From positions 372,001 to 436,000 of the forward strand of contig DLHJ01000002.1 of assembly GCA_002483145.1 (NCBI GenBank): a stretch of 64,000 bases of DNA, written 5' to 3'. The notes below the pieces were generated by a model that saw only the letters and a program-made list of their open reading frames with translations, had not been told where the DNA came from and made no database searches. Source of the stretch: Cellvibrio sp. UBA7671. GTDB lineage: Bacteria; Pseudomonadota; Gammaproteobacteria; Pseudomonadales; Cellvibrionaceae. Position 1 is the first letter of the stretch, and each line of letters starts with the position of its first letter. Positions 9,530 to 18,519 of this stretch are shown one piece after another. Position numbers and translations under genes: made by a program.

Positions 9530-10063
9530 CTAACTATTGCGTTCGGTTGATGACTCTAATCGGATATCCACCGCCAGCTCATCAGCAATCTTATCCAGAT
9601 AGTCGTAGAGCTCATTCATATCGACCGACTTGGGGACTTCAATGATTCCCGTGGCCTCAAATAGCGGCTCTCCAGACCATGGCATGCTTGAACACGCCGT
9701 TTCCAGCTCGCCCATGTTAATATGGCGGGCGGCAAAAGCCTGGGCGATTTCCCGTACAATGCCAGGCCTGTCATTGCCTACGACGCTGAAGCTGAATTCG
9801 CGGCAGTCCGGTTTTGTAGTGTTTACCGCATTTTCAATGACGATCTTAAAGCCTTTATCAGCCAATTCGCCCAAAGCTGTACGTAATTCGTTCTGGTGGG
9901 TATCCGCCACTGCGATCTGAAGGATTCCAGCAAATTTACCTGCGAGTTGCGCCATACGGCTTTCCAGCCAGTTGCCGTGGTGCTCGCTGATGGTTTGGGC
10001 GAGTTGTTCAACGACACCGGGGCGATCATCGCAGAGGACAGTTAAAACCAATTGTGTATTCAC
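9530..10063 (-). CDS. gcvR: Glycine cleavage regulator GcvR-like, tandem ACT domains
   Basis: This 177-residue cytoplasmic protein has two ACT domains, each beginning with the ligand-binding style motif: VLTVLCDDRPGVVEQLA (residues 5-21) and FSVVGNDRPGIVREIAQ (about 92-108). This is the GcvR layout; in E. coli GcvR binds GcvA and represses the glycine cleavage operon. No gcv gene lies nearby, so the target here is unknown. It is convergent with the preceding gene across a bidirectional terminator. Confidence 0.8.
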   Translation of the reverse strand: MNTQLVLTVLCDDRPGVVEQLAQTISEHHGNWLESRMAQLAGKFAGILQIAVADTHQNELRTALGELADKGFKIVIENAVNTTKPDCREFSFSVVGNDRPGIVREIAQAFAARHINMGELETACSSMPWSGEPLFEATGIIEVPKSVDMNELYDYLDKIADELAVDIRLESSTERNS

Positions 10064-10196
10064 GGTGATTCCTTATTGTTTGGATTGAACAGTTAAACAG
10101 GATTGATAAGCGAAGATTACTCCGCTTGCTGCTGCTGAACAAGTCAGGTCTGGTATCACTGGGTTCTCCTCACAAAACCGATAGAAAGAGACACAG

Positions 10197-10424
10197 ATGA
10201 TTATTCCTTATGAACAATTATCGAGCGATGCTTTACAAGGATTAATTGAAGAATTTATTACACGTGAGGGAACCGATTATGGCATTGAAGAAATATCGCT
10301 CAGTACCAAAGTTGAACAAATTAAACAGCAATTGAAGCGCCGCGATATTGTAGTGGTGTTTGATACTACTACAGAAACGGTGAGTATTTTGTCGCGCCGT
10401 GATGCTGAACTTATGGAGCAATAG
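10197..10424 (+). CDS. yheU: YheU family protein (UPF0270)
   Basis: This 75-residue small protein matches the YheU family across its full length: MIIPYEQLSSDALQGLIEEF, then REGTDYG and KVEQIKQQLKRRDIVVVFD. The family is of unknown function. A GAAAGAGACAC stretch just upstream serves as ribosome-binding site. It is followed after 43 bp by rlmM. Confidence 0.88.
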   Translation: MIIPYEQLSSDALQGLIEEFITREGTDYGIEEISLSTKVEQIKQQLKRRDIVVVFDTTTETVSILSRRDAELMEQ

Positions 10425-10467
10425 TGCTCCGTTATATTTAAACGCGTATCTGCGTAACGGGAAAATT

Positions 10468-11520
10468 GTGAATCATTTATTTTTACATTGTCGTGCGGGT
10501 TTTGAAAAAGAGTGTGCGGCAGAAATTACTGATCTGGCTGGTGAGCTGGGTATTTATGGCTACAGCAAAACCAAAGATGGTAGCGCTTATGTGGTATTCA
10601 TTACCCAAGAGCCGAATGGTGCAGATTTAATCACCAAGCAGCTGCGTTTTACAAAATTGATTTTTGCGCGCCAGTGGTTTGTCAGTGCAGGTTTGATTGA
10701 TGACTTGCCCGTCGCTGATCGCGTCACACCTTTACTGGCAGCGGCGGAGGCATTGCCACGTACCAGCGAATTGGTGATAGAAACCGTCGATACAAATGAG
10801 GGTAAAGAACTCTCTGGGTTAAGTAAAAAATTTACCGCGCCGTTTGAGAAAGCATTAAAAGCCAATAAAGTATTTCAGCCAAGTAGCCACATGCGTTTGC
10901 ATCTGGTGTTTATCACCGGTACACAAGCCTATTTAGGTGTGATTCCTGCGTACAATTCATCGCCGTGGCCAACGGGTATTGCACGGTTGCGTTTGCCCAA
11001 AGAAGCGCCCAGCCGTGCAACCTTAAAATTGGAAGAGGCTTGGCATCACTTTATTCCTGCAGAAGATTGGGATACGCGTCTAGCCTCTGGCATGCGCGCC
11101 GTTGACTTGGGTGCTGCGCCGGGTGGCTGGACCTGGCAATTGGTGCAGCGTGGAATGTATGTGGAGGCAGTCGATAACGGTCCAATGGATAAAAACTTGT
11201 TAGAGACAGGGCAGGTCTTGCATATTTTGACGGATGGTTTTTTATATGAGCCGAAAAAACCGGTGCATTGGTTGGTATGCGATATCGTTGATAAACCTGC
11301 GCGTGTAACGAGTATGGTAATTAGTTGGTTCACGAAAGCCAATTGTCGTGAAGCTGTATTTAATTTGAAATTACCTATGAAGCAGCGCTATCTTGAAGTG
11401 AAAAAATGTGAAGAGCGTATTCGTACTGCATTGGAAAAAGCGGGTTTTAAAGTTGAAATCCAATTCAAGCAACTGTATCACGATAGAGAAGAGGTAACTG
11501 GTCATTTGCGCGTTTCTTAA
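10468..11520 (+). CDS. rlmM: 23S rRNA C2498 2'-O-ribose methyltransferase RlmM
   Basis: This ~350-residue enzyme methylates the 2'-OH of C2498 in 23S rRNA with SAM. The GTG at 10468 gives MNHLFLHCRAGFEKECAAEI, matching the family N-terminus, so the longer upstream frame is rejected; AACGGGA lies just upstream. The N-terminal half is THUMP-like; the C-terminal Rossmann domain shows the SAM motif DLGAAPGGWTWQLVQRG (about 211-227) and the CDIVDKP segment. The length is close to the E. coli protein. Confidence 0.92.
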   Translation: MNHLFLHCRAGFEKECAAEITDLAGELGIYGYSKTKDGSAYVVFITQEPNGADLITKQLRFTKLIFARQWFVSAGLIDDLPVADRVTPLLAAAEALPRTSELVIETVDTNEGKELSGLSKKFTAPFEKALKANKVFQPSSHMRLHLVFITGTQAYLGVIPAYNSSPWPTGIARLRLPKEAPSRATLKLEEAWHHFIPAEDWDTRLASGMRAVDLGAAPGGWTWQLVQRGMYVEAVDNGPMDKNLLETGQVLHILTDGFLYEPKKPVHWLVCDIVDKPARVTSMVISWFTKANCREAVFNLKLPMKQRYLEVKKCEERIRTALEKAGFKVEIQFKQLYHDREEVTGHLRVS

Positions 11521-11541
11521 GCGCGCAGTCATTCTCTAAAA

Positions 11542-11943
11542 TTAATGGTATGACGTACGGTCGTTTTGATCTGCCGAAGTATGTGCAAGCACCCATTCTG
11601 TGAGCTGCACCCAGTCTTCAATCAAGGTGCGCATTAGCGTCATATGGCTTGGAGGTAAATCATTTTGTTTGAGTGCCTCTTCGCCAATGTCGGTTAACAC
11701 AGATACTATTTTTCCAATGGTGTGCGCTTTTAGCGACGCTAATACTTCGGAGTTGAGTAGCATTTCACCTGTGTAGGCAGACTGTAAATCTTCGTAGGAT
11801 ACAGTGGCAGTATTATCGATAGTTTGTTTTACAGCATGTGCCAGCAAAGGATGATTGTTTCGCAAAAGACGAAACGTTAGCTCCAACGCTTGGCGACTAA
11901 AAAAATCGGTGGGCATATAATCGCTTATAGATATCCGAGACAT
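11542..11943 (-). CDS. Uncharacterised protein, helical
   Basis: This 133-residue protein is not recognised. It is predicted largely helical and soluble, with no signal peptide, membrane segment or cysteine motif. The start is supported by GAGGAACC nine bases upstream on the minus strand. It lies alone between rlmM (convergent) and tusA (divergent), so the context gives no function. Confidence 0.55.
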   Translation of the reverse strand: MSRISISDYMPTDFFSRQALELTFRLLRNNHPLLAHAVKQTIDNTATVSYEDLQSAYTGEMLLNSEVLASLKAHTIGKIVSVLTDIGEEALKQNDLPPSHMTLMRTLIEDWVQLTEWVLAHTSADQNDRTSYH

Positions 11944-12051
11944 CGAACCAGGTTCCTCGGTAGTTAACTTTTTTCCTGAATGTTTTTCCGTTGACCTAAT
12001 GATAGCAATCGCTTGGCTATTTGCCGAAAAGTTTATAGACGATTTAAAACT

Positions 12052-12285
12052 ATGAATGACACAATTGATAAAAGTTTGGATGCTTCAGGTTTGCTTTGCC
12101 CTGAGCCGGTGATGATGTTGCATAAAGTGATGCGTGAAGCTGCTATTGGAAATCTTGTTGAGGTGATTGCAACTGATCCATCAACACTGCGCGATATTCC
12201 CAAATTCTGTTTATTTCTTGGTCACGATTTGATCGAGCAAAAAGAAACAGAACAGCAGTATTTTTTTTATATTCGTAAAAACTAA
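12052..12285 (+). CDS. tusA: Sulfur carrier protein TusA
   Basis: This 77-residue sulfurtransferase carries sulfur as a persulfide to the TusBCD/TusE relay for 2-thiouridine formation in tRNA. The motif LDASGLLCPEPVMMLHKVMR holds the active cysteine, and DPSTLRDIPKFCLFLGHDL is the family's second motif. The ATG at 12052 is chosen because it gives the normal family length; an upstream in-frame start adds an atypical basic stretch. mnmA, which receives this sulfur, is at 33819-34952. Confidence 0.92.
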   Translation: MNDTIDKSLDASGLLCPEPVMMLHKVMREAAIGNLVEVIATDPSTLRDIPKFCLFLGHDLIEQKETEQQYFFYIRKN

Positions 12286-12332
12286 AAATTATTTTTTACG
12301 ATTTTTTAGTTATATCTTTTGAAGCATCCAAA

Positions 12333-12360
12333 AAATAACGCCGCACGAGCGGCGTTATTT
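12333..12360. terminator. Bidirectional hairpin terminator after tusA
   Basis: A perfect 12-bp inverted repeat (AAATAACGCCGC, loop ACGA, GCGGCGTTATTT) lies between the convergent tusA and the minus-strand gene ending at 12384. A and T runs flank the stem on both sides. Confidence 0.85.
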
Positions 12361-12383
12361 GCAAAGGTGCAGGAAAATAAAAA

Positions 12384-13085
12384 TTACTGTATTCCATCAA
12401 CCAGCATGGAAATCGCAGCCATAGCTTCGGGGTCTTCTGCTTTGATTTTGTTGGCAATCTGGTGTTGGAAGAAGTAGCGAAAAGATTCGCTGGCCTGGGC
12501 CTCGTACAAAGAATCATCACCCGGCAACACCGGCGTGCTAACTACTTTGGCTGGATCGCTAATCATGGCGTAAACACTGCCATCAAAATGCAGGCTCCAA
12601 CTCACGACTTCTACCAATGATAAACGCTTGCTATCCGGCACGGCCAATACGGCATGTGTACCAATAGTATCGGGTAGTTCCTGGATTACATCATCACCAC
12701 TGTCGCACTGAACTTCGTAATACTCCGCTGCGGTTTCCAGCTCAATGATCTTGTGCATGGGCGCCTCGAAGAAAAGCTCGTCAATGCCCGGATCATAATA
12801 CCCTTCCCAATGGCCATTTAAGGGGTCGCATAAGTCAGGGCAGGGCACTATGTCATTGAGCCACGGCACCAAGCCAACTACTTCGCCGTTAGCGCGTAAG
12901 CCCCAACAAAGGATTTTTAGGCTGTAGAGTTTTTCGGAGCTGGTATCGTTGGAATAGAGCATTTCCAATCCGTCCAATTCAGGAGCCAGGCGGATAAAAC
13001 GCTCATCGTGAAGGGCCGAATAGGTTTTCCTGGTGAAGAGATCAACCACATTATCCATGTTGTGGCCAGTGTCCGAGATCTTCAT
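12384..13085 (-). CDS. Uncharacterised acidic protein
   Basis: This 233-residue soluble, acidic protein has no signal peptide or membrane segment. I do not recognise a named domain. It contains a Trp/Pro-rich middle part (GLVPWLNDIVPCPDLCDPL, GHWEGYYDPGIDELFFEAP) with two cysteines. A possible alternative start is the Met at residue 10. It lies divergent from pdxB, with 210 bp between; the function cannot be read from context. Confidence 0.6.
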   Translation of the reverse strand: MKISDTGHNMDNVVDLFTRKTYSALHDERFIRLAPELDGLEMLYSNDTSSEKLYSLKILCWGLRANGEVVGLVPWLNDIVPCPDLCDPLNGHWEGYYDPGIDELFFEAPMHKIIELETAAEYYEVQCDSGDDVIQELPDTIGTHAVLAVPDSKRLSLVEVVSWSLHFDGSVYAMISDPAKVVSTPVLPGDDSLYEAQASESFRYFFQHQIANKIKAEDPEAMAAISMLVDGIQ

Positions 13086-13295
13086 AATACCACCCCCTAA
13101 TGTGAGGCAGAGCCTGATTTGAAAACCAGGTGCCGAACGATGGTTTTAACGTCACCATCACTATATAAAGTATATGCTAAATCCCCAAAGCACAACTGCT
13201 ATGGGCAACTTTTTTATTCCATAGATTTATCTGTAGCTTGGTTTTACCGCAGATAAGGTCTATAGAAGCCATTTTTCGAACCTAAGCGAGTTGTT

Positions 13296-14444
13296 ATGAG
13301 AATAGTTGCGGATGAAAACATCCCGCTGGTGAATGCATTTTTTGGCCATATGGGTGAGGTAGTCTGTTTGCCGGGCCGCACTATGACAGCGGCTGATGTC
13401 CGTGATGCAGATGCCTTGATTGTGCGTTCGGTTACCAAAGTAAACCCCGCTTTGCTAGAGGGTAGTAAGGTTAAATTTGTGGGTACTTGCACTATTGGTG
13501 TTGATCATTTGGATCAAGCCTATTTGGATGCGCATGGAATCAAATGGTCCAGCGCCCCAGGCTGCAATGCCAATTCAGTGGTTGAGTTTGTTTATGCCGC
13601 ACTTTGCCATTTGGATATCAATTGGCTGCCAGTAAAGTTCGGCATTATCGGCTGCGGCAATGTGGGTGGCTTGCTCTACAAACGGCTTAAAGCACAGGGC
13701 GTTGATGTGCGCTGTTATGATCCCAATCTGACGCTTGCACAAAATCCTGATCTTACTAGTCTTGAAGAGGTATTGGCATGCGATGTAATCAGTATGCATA
13801 CCCCTTTAGTTACTACCGGGCCACATCCAAGTTTTCATTTATTGGGGCGTAAAGAGTTACTGCAATTGAAACCTGATGCGGTATTAATTAATTGTGGGCG
13901 TGGGCCGGTGATTGATAATCAGGCTTTGTTGGATGTGTTAACTGAGCGCAATGATTTACGTGCTGTATTGGATGTGTGGGAACCTGAGCCGGATATATCG
14001 CTGGAATTACTTAATCATGTATTGCTCGGCAGCCCGCATATCGCTGGTTACAGTTACGATGGAAAATTAAACGGCACTGAGATGATTTATTATGCGCTCT
14101 GCCGTCATCTCGATAAATCCCCGCAATCGTCACTCACTGCATTGGTGCCACCATTGGCAAGTAATCAATTGCGTATCGATGATGATATCGACAAAGACAA
14201 TAATATTTTTAACATCGTCAAAGAATTGATAAAACAGGTTTACGATATCGCCGCAGACGACGCGCGTTTGCGCTCGCTCGCATCACAGGCATTCGCAGGT
14301 GAAGTGGTTTTTGGTCAAGGTTTTGATGGCTTGCGCAAGCATTATCCTATCCGCCGTGAATTTCATAATTACCAAGTGCATTTGGAAAATATCTCTGATA
14401 CCAATAAAAAATGGTTGCAGGTATTAGGATTTCACTGTGTTTAA
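13296..14444 (+). CDS. pdxB: Erythronate-4-phosphate dehydrogenase PdxB
   Basis: This 382-residue D-2-hydroxyacid dehydrogenase makes 2-oxo-3-hydroxy-4-phosphobutanoate in pyridoxal phosphate synthesis. The NAD-binding motif GIIGCGNVGGLLYKRL (about 116-131) is clear, as are the family motifs MHTPLV and INCGRGPVIDNQALL with the catalytic Arg, DVWEPEPDI (Glu) and SPHIAGYS (His). The C-terminal PdxB dimerisation domain is present. Start MRIVADENIPLV is the usual one. It overlaps the next gene by 8 bp. Confidence 0.94.
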   Translation: MRIVADENIPLVNAFFGHMGEVVCLPGRTMTAADVRDADALIVRSVTKVNPALLEGSKVKFVGTCTIGVDHLDQAYLDAHGIKWSSAPGCNANSVVEFVYAALCHLDINWLPVKFGIIGCGNVGGLLYKRLKAQGVDVRCYDPNLTLAQNPDLTSLEEVLACDVISMHTPLVTTGPHPSFHLLGRKELLQLKPDAVLINCGRGPVIDNQALLDVLTERNDLRAVLDVWEPEPDISLELLNHVLLGSPHIAGYSYDGKLNGTEMIYYALCRHLDKSPQSSLTALVPPLASNQLRIDDDIDKDNNIFNIVKELIKQVYDIAADDARLRSLASQAFAGEVVFGQGFDGLRKHYPIRREFHNYQVHLENISDTNKKWLQVLGFHCV

Positions 14445-15576
14445 ACTCGGTTTAATTATTAATCCTTATGCTGGTTTAGGTGGCAGTGTCGGCTTAAAGG
14501 GTTCCGATGGTGATGATATTCGCACAGAAGCCATTGCGCGCGGCGCTGAACCGCGTGCATTGCAGCGTATGGAGCGCGCACTGCAGGTGATTGCTAATTT
14601 TCGTGAGCAAGTAGCGATTTTTTGTTTTGCTGGCGATATGGGGGAAAGCAGTGCCCGCGCATCTGGTTTTATTGTCCATATTGTCGGTGCCGCGCAACAT
14701 GAGCCTAGCAGTGCGCAAGATACTTGCGCTGCAGCTAAGGTACTTATGCAACAACATGTTGATTTGATTTTATTTGCCGGTGGCGATGGCACTGCGCGAT
14801 TGATTGCTGATGTGGTGGGTACATCACAACCGGTATTGGGTGTTCCTTGTGGTGTGAAAATGCATTCGGGTGTTTACGCCAATGCACCTGAAGCTGCAGG
14901 TGAAATCCTCAAGCAATTGTTAACCGGAACACTAGTTAATATTGTTGAGCGCGATGTAAAAGATATTGATGAAGACGCGTTTCGTAATGGCCAGGTGCGT
15001 GCACGCTTTTACGGCACTTTATTGGTGCCGGAAGATTCGCAATTTCTGCAACAAGTCAAAAATGCTGGTACCGAGCGCGATGAATTGGCGCAACTGGATG
15101 TTGCCCAAGGAATGATTGAGCAGCTGCAACCCGATACACTGTATTTGGTCGGCCCAGGTTCAACGACACATCTTTTTTTACAAGAGTTAGGCATTGACGG
15201 TAGCTTATTAGGTGTGGATTTATTGTTGAATAATGAACTGATCGCCAAGGATGTAAGCGCTGCACAAATTGCTGTCCAGCTTGATCAATTTTCCGGTTCG
15301 GTCAAAATGATCATTACCGCTATCGGTGGGCAGGGTCATATCCTTGGGCGTGGCAACCAGCAATTTACTCCAGCGATTTTGCGTCGCATTGGCAAAGATA
15401 ATATCCATATTATTGCCGCGCGCGGAAAAATTCTGGCGCTCAATGGCCGTCCACTATTAGTAGATACCAATGACCCCGAATTGGATGTTGCGTTCGGTGG
15501 TTATCGCCCGGTTATTGTCGGGTATCGCGAGACCATTATGTATCCCGTAGGTTATTCCGTAGAAGGCGAACATTAA
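14437..15576 (+). CDS. ATP-NAD kinase-like protein
   Basis: This 379-residue protein belongs to the ATP-NAD/diacylglycerol kinase superfamily (COG3199 type). The phosphate-binding motif FAGGDGTARLIADV is at about 111-124, and INPYAGLGGSVGLKGSDG at the N-terminus is typical of this group. It differs from housekeeping NadK in its length and N-terminus, so the real substrate is uncertain. It starts with GTG inside the 3' end of pdxB (8-bp overlap) and shares a base with the next gene, so the three form an operon. Confidence 0.8.
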   Translation: MFKLGLIINPYAGLGGSVGLKGSDGDDIRTEAIARGAEPRALQRMERALQVIANFREQVAIFCFAGDMGESSARASGFIVHIVGAAQHEPSSAQDTCAAAKVLMQQHVDLILFAGGDGTARLIADVVGTSQPVLGVPCGVKMHSGVYANAPEAAGEILKQLLTGTLVNIVERDVKDIDEDAFRNGQVRARFYGTLLVPEDSQFLQQVKNAGTERDELAQLDVAQGMIEQLQPDTLYLVGPGSTTHLFLQELGIDGSLLGVDLLLNNELIAKDVSAAQIAVQLDQFSGSVKMIITAIGGQGHILGRGNQQFTPAILRRIGKDNIHIIAARGKILALNGRPLLVDTNDPELDVAFGGYRPVIVGYRETIMYPVGYSVEGEH

Positions 15577-16505
15577 TGCAGATTATTGTTGAGCGCCTTA
15601 CCTTGCTCGCTGAAAAAATTCGTATCCAAACTGAAATTGATAGTTACCGTGTATTTCATGGCCGTGGTCGCGCATTTCCTGGCTTGGAATTTGTGACAGT
15701 TGATTTTTTTCAGCCCGCTATTTTGGTAACTCTTTTTGTTGAACCACCTGAGCAGTGGTTGGATGAATTAATTGCACAGATACGCCCTTTGTTTGCATCG
15801 CTTCAATCTGTGTTAGTAGTACAGCGCCGTTACATACCTAATGTACCGAGTGAAATTGTCTGGGGGGAATTGCCTGAGTCGATTTATGCGCGCCGTGGGA
15901 GTTCACTGTTTAACTTGCACCTTGCCCAGCAGCAAAACTCTGGTTTCTTTTTGGATATGGAGTCGGGCAGGCAGTGGGTGGAGCAGCATGCAGCAGGTAA
16001 GCGGGTACTGAATTTATTTGCGTATACCTGTGCTTTTTCGGTTGTTGCTATTACCGCTGGTGCAGAGAAAGTCGTTAACGTAGATATGAGTAGTGCCGCC
16101 TTGAATCTAGGTCGTGCCAACCATCAGCTCAACAATCTCGCGAAAAGTAAAAGTGAATTTGTTGCTGAGAATATCCTGAAATCCTGGAGTCGTGTTAAAA
16201 AGCCCGGCCCTTATGATCTGGTGATTATTGATCCGCCGTCTTACCAAAAAGGCAGTTTTATTGCGGAAAGAGATTACGCAAAAGTTATTCGTCGTTTGCC
16301 GGAATTGATGCCCGCAGGTGGGTTAGTGCTGGCCTGTTTAAATGCACCGGAATTGAGAGAAGGCTTTTTAAAACAGCAGTTTGTTGAGCAGTGTCCGCAA
16401 GCGGAATTTATCGAACGGGTAAAACCGCATGCAGATTTCCCCGATATAGACCCAGAGCAGCAACTAAAGCTCTTGGTGTACCGAGTTCCTCCATCAGCTG
16501 CCTGA
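15576..16505 (+). CDS. Class I SAM methyltransferase, RlmI/COG1092-like
   Basis: This 309-residue methyltransferase has the SAM-binding motif VLNLFAYTCAFSVVAITAGA (about 142-161), the following acidic residue in NVDMSSAALN, and the catalytic NPPY-like motif IIDPPSYQKGSF. The combination resembles rRNA cytosine C5 methyltransferases of the RlmI/RlmK group, but it lacks the full PUA domain, so it is not called RlmI. It shares the ATG/TAA overlap with the gene before it and ends at a strong terminator. Confidence 0.78.
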   Translation: MQIIVERLTLLAEKIRIQTEIDSYRVFHGRGRAFPGLEFVTVDFFQPAILVTLFVEPPEQWLDELIAQIRPLFASLQSVLVVQRRYIPNVPSEIVWGELPESIYARRGSSLFNLHLAQQQNSGFFLDMESGRQWVEQHAAGKRVLNLFAYTCAFSVVAITAGAEKVVNVDMSSAALNLGRANHQLNNLAKSKSEFVAENILKSWSRVKKPGPYDLVIIDPPSYQKGSFIAERDYAKVIRRLPELMPAGGLVLACLNAPELREGFLKQQFVEQCPQAEFIERVKPHADFPDIDPEQQLKLLVYRVPPSAA

Positions 16506-16509
16506 ACAT

Positions 16510-16538
16510 AAAAAAACCAGCGCAAGGCTGGTTTTTTT
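16510..16538. terminator. Hairpin terminator between convergent genes
   Basis: The sequence has AAAAAACCAGC, a short loop, then GCTGGTTTTTTT. It closes the pdxB operon on the plus strand and can also end alaA on the minus strand. Confidence 0.85.
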
Positions 16539-16567
16539 ATGTGTGTTTTTTGAAATGTTGAAAAAAA

Positions 16568-17782
16568 TTATTGCGAGTAACGGGATAAGAAATTACCGAA
16601 GCGATGAATTGCTTTGGTCAAATCATCTTCACGGGGCAAAAACACAATGCGGAAGTGATCGCGGTTCGGCCAGTTAAACGCGGTGCCCTGAACCAACAAT
16701 ACTTTTTCCTGCAACAAGAAATCCAGGATCATTTGCTGGTCGTCTTTGATCTTGTACATGTTCAAATCCAATTTTGGGAACAAGTACAAAGCGCCTTTGG
16801 GTTTTACGCAGGACAAACCGGGAATATCGGCCATGGCTTTTAAGGCAGTATCACGCTGATCACGCAGGCGGCCGCCAGGAATAATCAATTCGTTAATACT
16901 CTGGTAACCACCTAATGCCGTTTGTACGGCGTACATGGCGGGAACGTTAGCGCAGAGGCGCATTGAGGAGAGCATCTCCAAGCCTTCAATGTAGCTACGT
17001 GCGCGATGTTTTGCTCCGCTAATGACCATCCAGCCAGAGCGGAAACCTGCCAGACGGTAGGCTTTTGATAAACCATTAAAGCTTACGCAGAGTACGTCCT
17101 GAGCCAGTTTGCCCATAGGGATAAATTCGGCATCGTCGTACAGGATTTTGCTGTAAATTTCGTCCGCAAAAATAATCAGGTTGTGGCGACGGGCCAATTC
17201 CACAATCGCTTCCAATACATCCTGGCTGTAAACCGCACCGGTTGGATTATTGGGGTTGATCACCACAATTCCGCGGGTCTTATCGGTGATTTTGCTTTCG
17301 ATATCGGCGAGGTCCGGGAACCAGTCAGATTGCTCATCGCACAAATAATGACGAGCTTTACCGCCAGCAAGATTTACAGCAGCAGTCCAAAGTGGATAAT
17401 CCGGTGCGGGCACCAGGACTTCATCGCCATTATTCAGCAGTGCCTGCATGGCCATCACGATCAATTCGCTCGCGCCATTGCCGAGGAAAATATCTTCGAT
17501 TTCAACGCCGGGTACTTCCAGGCGCTGGCATTCGTGCATGATGGCTTTGCGCGCGGCAAACAGGCCTTTGGATGCGGTGTAACCTTCGGCATTGGCGAGG
17601 TTGCGGATGACATCCTGAATAATTTCATCAGGTGCCGAGAAACCAAACGGGGCAGGGTTGCCGATGTTCAGTTTCAGAATACGGTGGCCTTCTTCTTCGA
17701 GGCGATAGGCGTGGTCCAATACCGGGCCGCGTATGTCGTAACAGACTCCATTGAGTTTGTCGGATTTCTTAATCGGGTTCAT
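16568..17782 (-). CDS. alaA: Alanine aminotransferase AlaA
   Basis: This 404-residue PLP enzyme converts pyruvate and glutamate to alanine and 2-oxoglutarate. Its N-terminus (KSDKLNGVCYDIRGPVLDHA) and LKLNIGNPAPFGF motif match AlaA/YfbQ closely. The cofactor lysine lies in SFNGLSKAYRLAGFR; VINPNNPTGAVY and FADEIYSKILY are the usual cofactor contacts. Length is normal. It diverges from msrB with 96 bp between. Confidence 0.93.
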   Translation of the reverse strand: MNPIKKSDKLNGVCYDIRGPVLDHAYRLEEEGHRILKLNIGNPAPFGFSAPDEIIQDVIRNLANAEGYTASKGLFAARKAIMHECQRLEVPGVEIEDIFLGNGASELIVMAMQALLNNGDEVLVPAPDYPLWTAAVNLAGGKARHYLCDEQSDWFPDLADIESKITDKTRGIVVINPNNPTGAVYSQDVLEAIVELARRHNLIIFADEIYSKILYDDAEFIPMGKLAQDVLCVSFNGLSKAYRLAGFRSGWMVISGAKHRARSYIEGLEMLSSMRLCANVPAMYAVQTALGGYQSINELIIPGGRLRDQRDTALKAMADIPGLSCVKPKGALYLFPKLDLNMYKIKDDQQMILDFLLQEKVLLVQGTAFNWPNRDHFRIVFLPREDDLTKAIHRFGNFLSRYSQ

Positions 17783-17878
17783 TTGCAGTAAGATGCCTTG
17801 ATTGCGGTCGTGCGTGATTGCGGTTGAAAAACACTCGAATAATCGACCTTAACTAGTTGATCTGTCAAGGAAATCCTT

Positions 17879-18280
17879 ATGGCTGATAACGAAAACCTGA
17901 CCGACGCCGAATGGCGGGAAAAATTAACCCCTGAGCAGTACCGGATTTGCCGGGAAAAGGGCACCGAGCGCCCCTTTACCGGTGAATATTGGCAGGAGTT
18001 CAGTGCGGGCGATTATCGCTGCCGCTGCTGTGGCGAGCTCTTGTTTGATGCTGATACCAAGTTTGATGCCGGGTGCGGTTGGCCAAGCTTTTATGCTCCG
18101 GTCAATAAAACGGCAATCCGGGAAAATATGGATACCAGCCATTACATGGTGCGTACCGAGGTGGTTTGCCGCAAATGCGATTGCCATCTTGGCCATGTGT
18201 TTACCGATGGGCCAGCGCCGACCGGTTTACGTTACTGCATCAACTCAGCATCAATTCTCTTCTCTCCTGATGAAAAATAA
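17879..18280 (+). CDS. msrB: Peptide methionine-(R)-sulfoxide reductase MsrB
   Basis: This 133-residue enzyme repairs Met-R-sulfoxide in proteins. Two zinc CxxC pairs are present (CRCCGE around residue 47 and CRKCDC about 98), with GCGWPSFY between them. The catalytic cysteine is Cys120 in RYCINSAS. There is no signal peptide, so it is cytoplasmic. AAGGAAATCCTT upstream serves as the ribosome-binding site. Confidence 0.94.
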   Translation: MADNENLTDAEWREKLTPEQYRICREKGTERPFTGEYWQEFSAGDYRCRCCGELLFDADTKFDAGCGWPSFYAPVNKTAIRENMDTSHYMVRTEVVCRKCDCHLGHVFTDGPAPTGLRYCINSASILFSPDEK

Positions 18281-18519
18281 TGCAACGGCAGCTGTGATTA
18301 ATAACCGGCTGCCGTTCTGTTTTTCTTGCACAATTGCGCCTAAAGGTTTGATTTTGTAAACAAATGTTAAACTTGCAGGATCCTTCTGGTTGCCGTTTAT
18401 CCTTTACCGACATCTGTGCGTAATAGGCTGCAACGTCAAACCGCCGTGTTACTTATTTTCTTTGGCAGCGCCGCAAAATCACTCAAATAAAGGCGATGCT
18501 TTACTTCCAGGGAGATTTT

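Noticed and set aside
17183-17791. 202-residue plus-strand frame opposite alaA
   Set aside because: It lies wholly inside alaA on the other strand, has no ribosome-binding site and no family pattern; it reflects codon bias.
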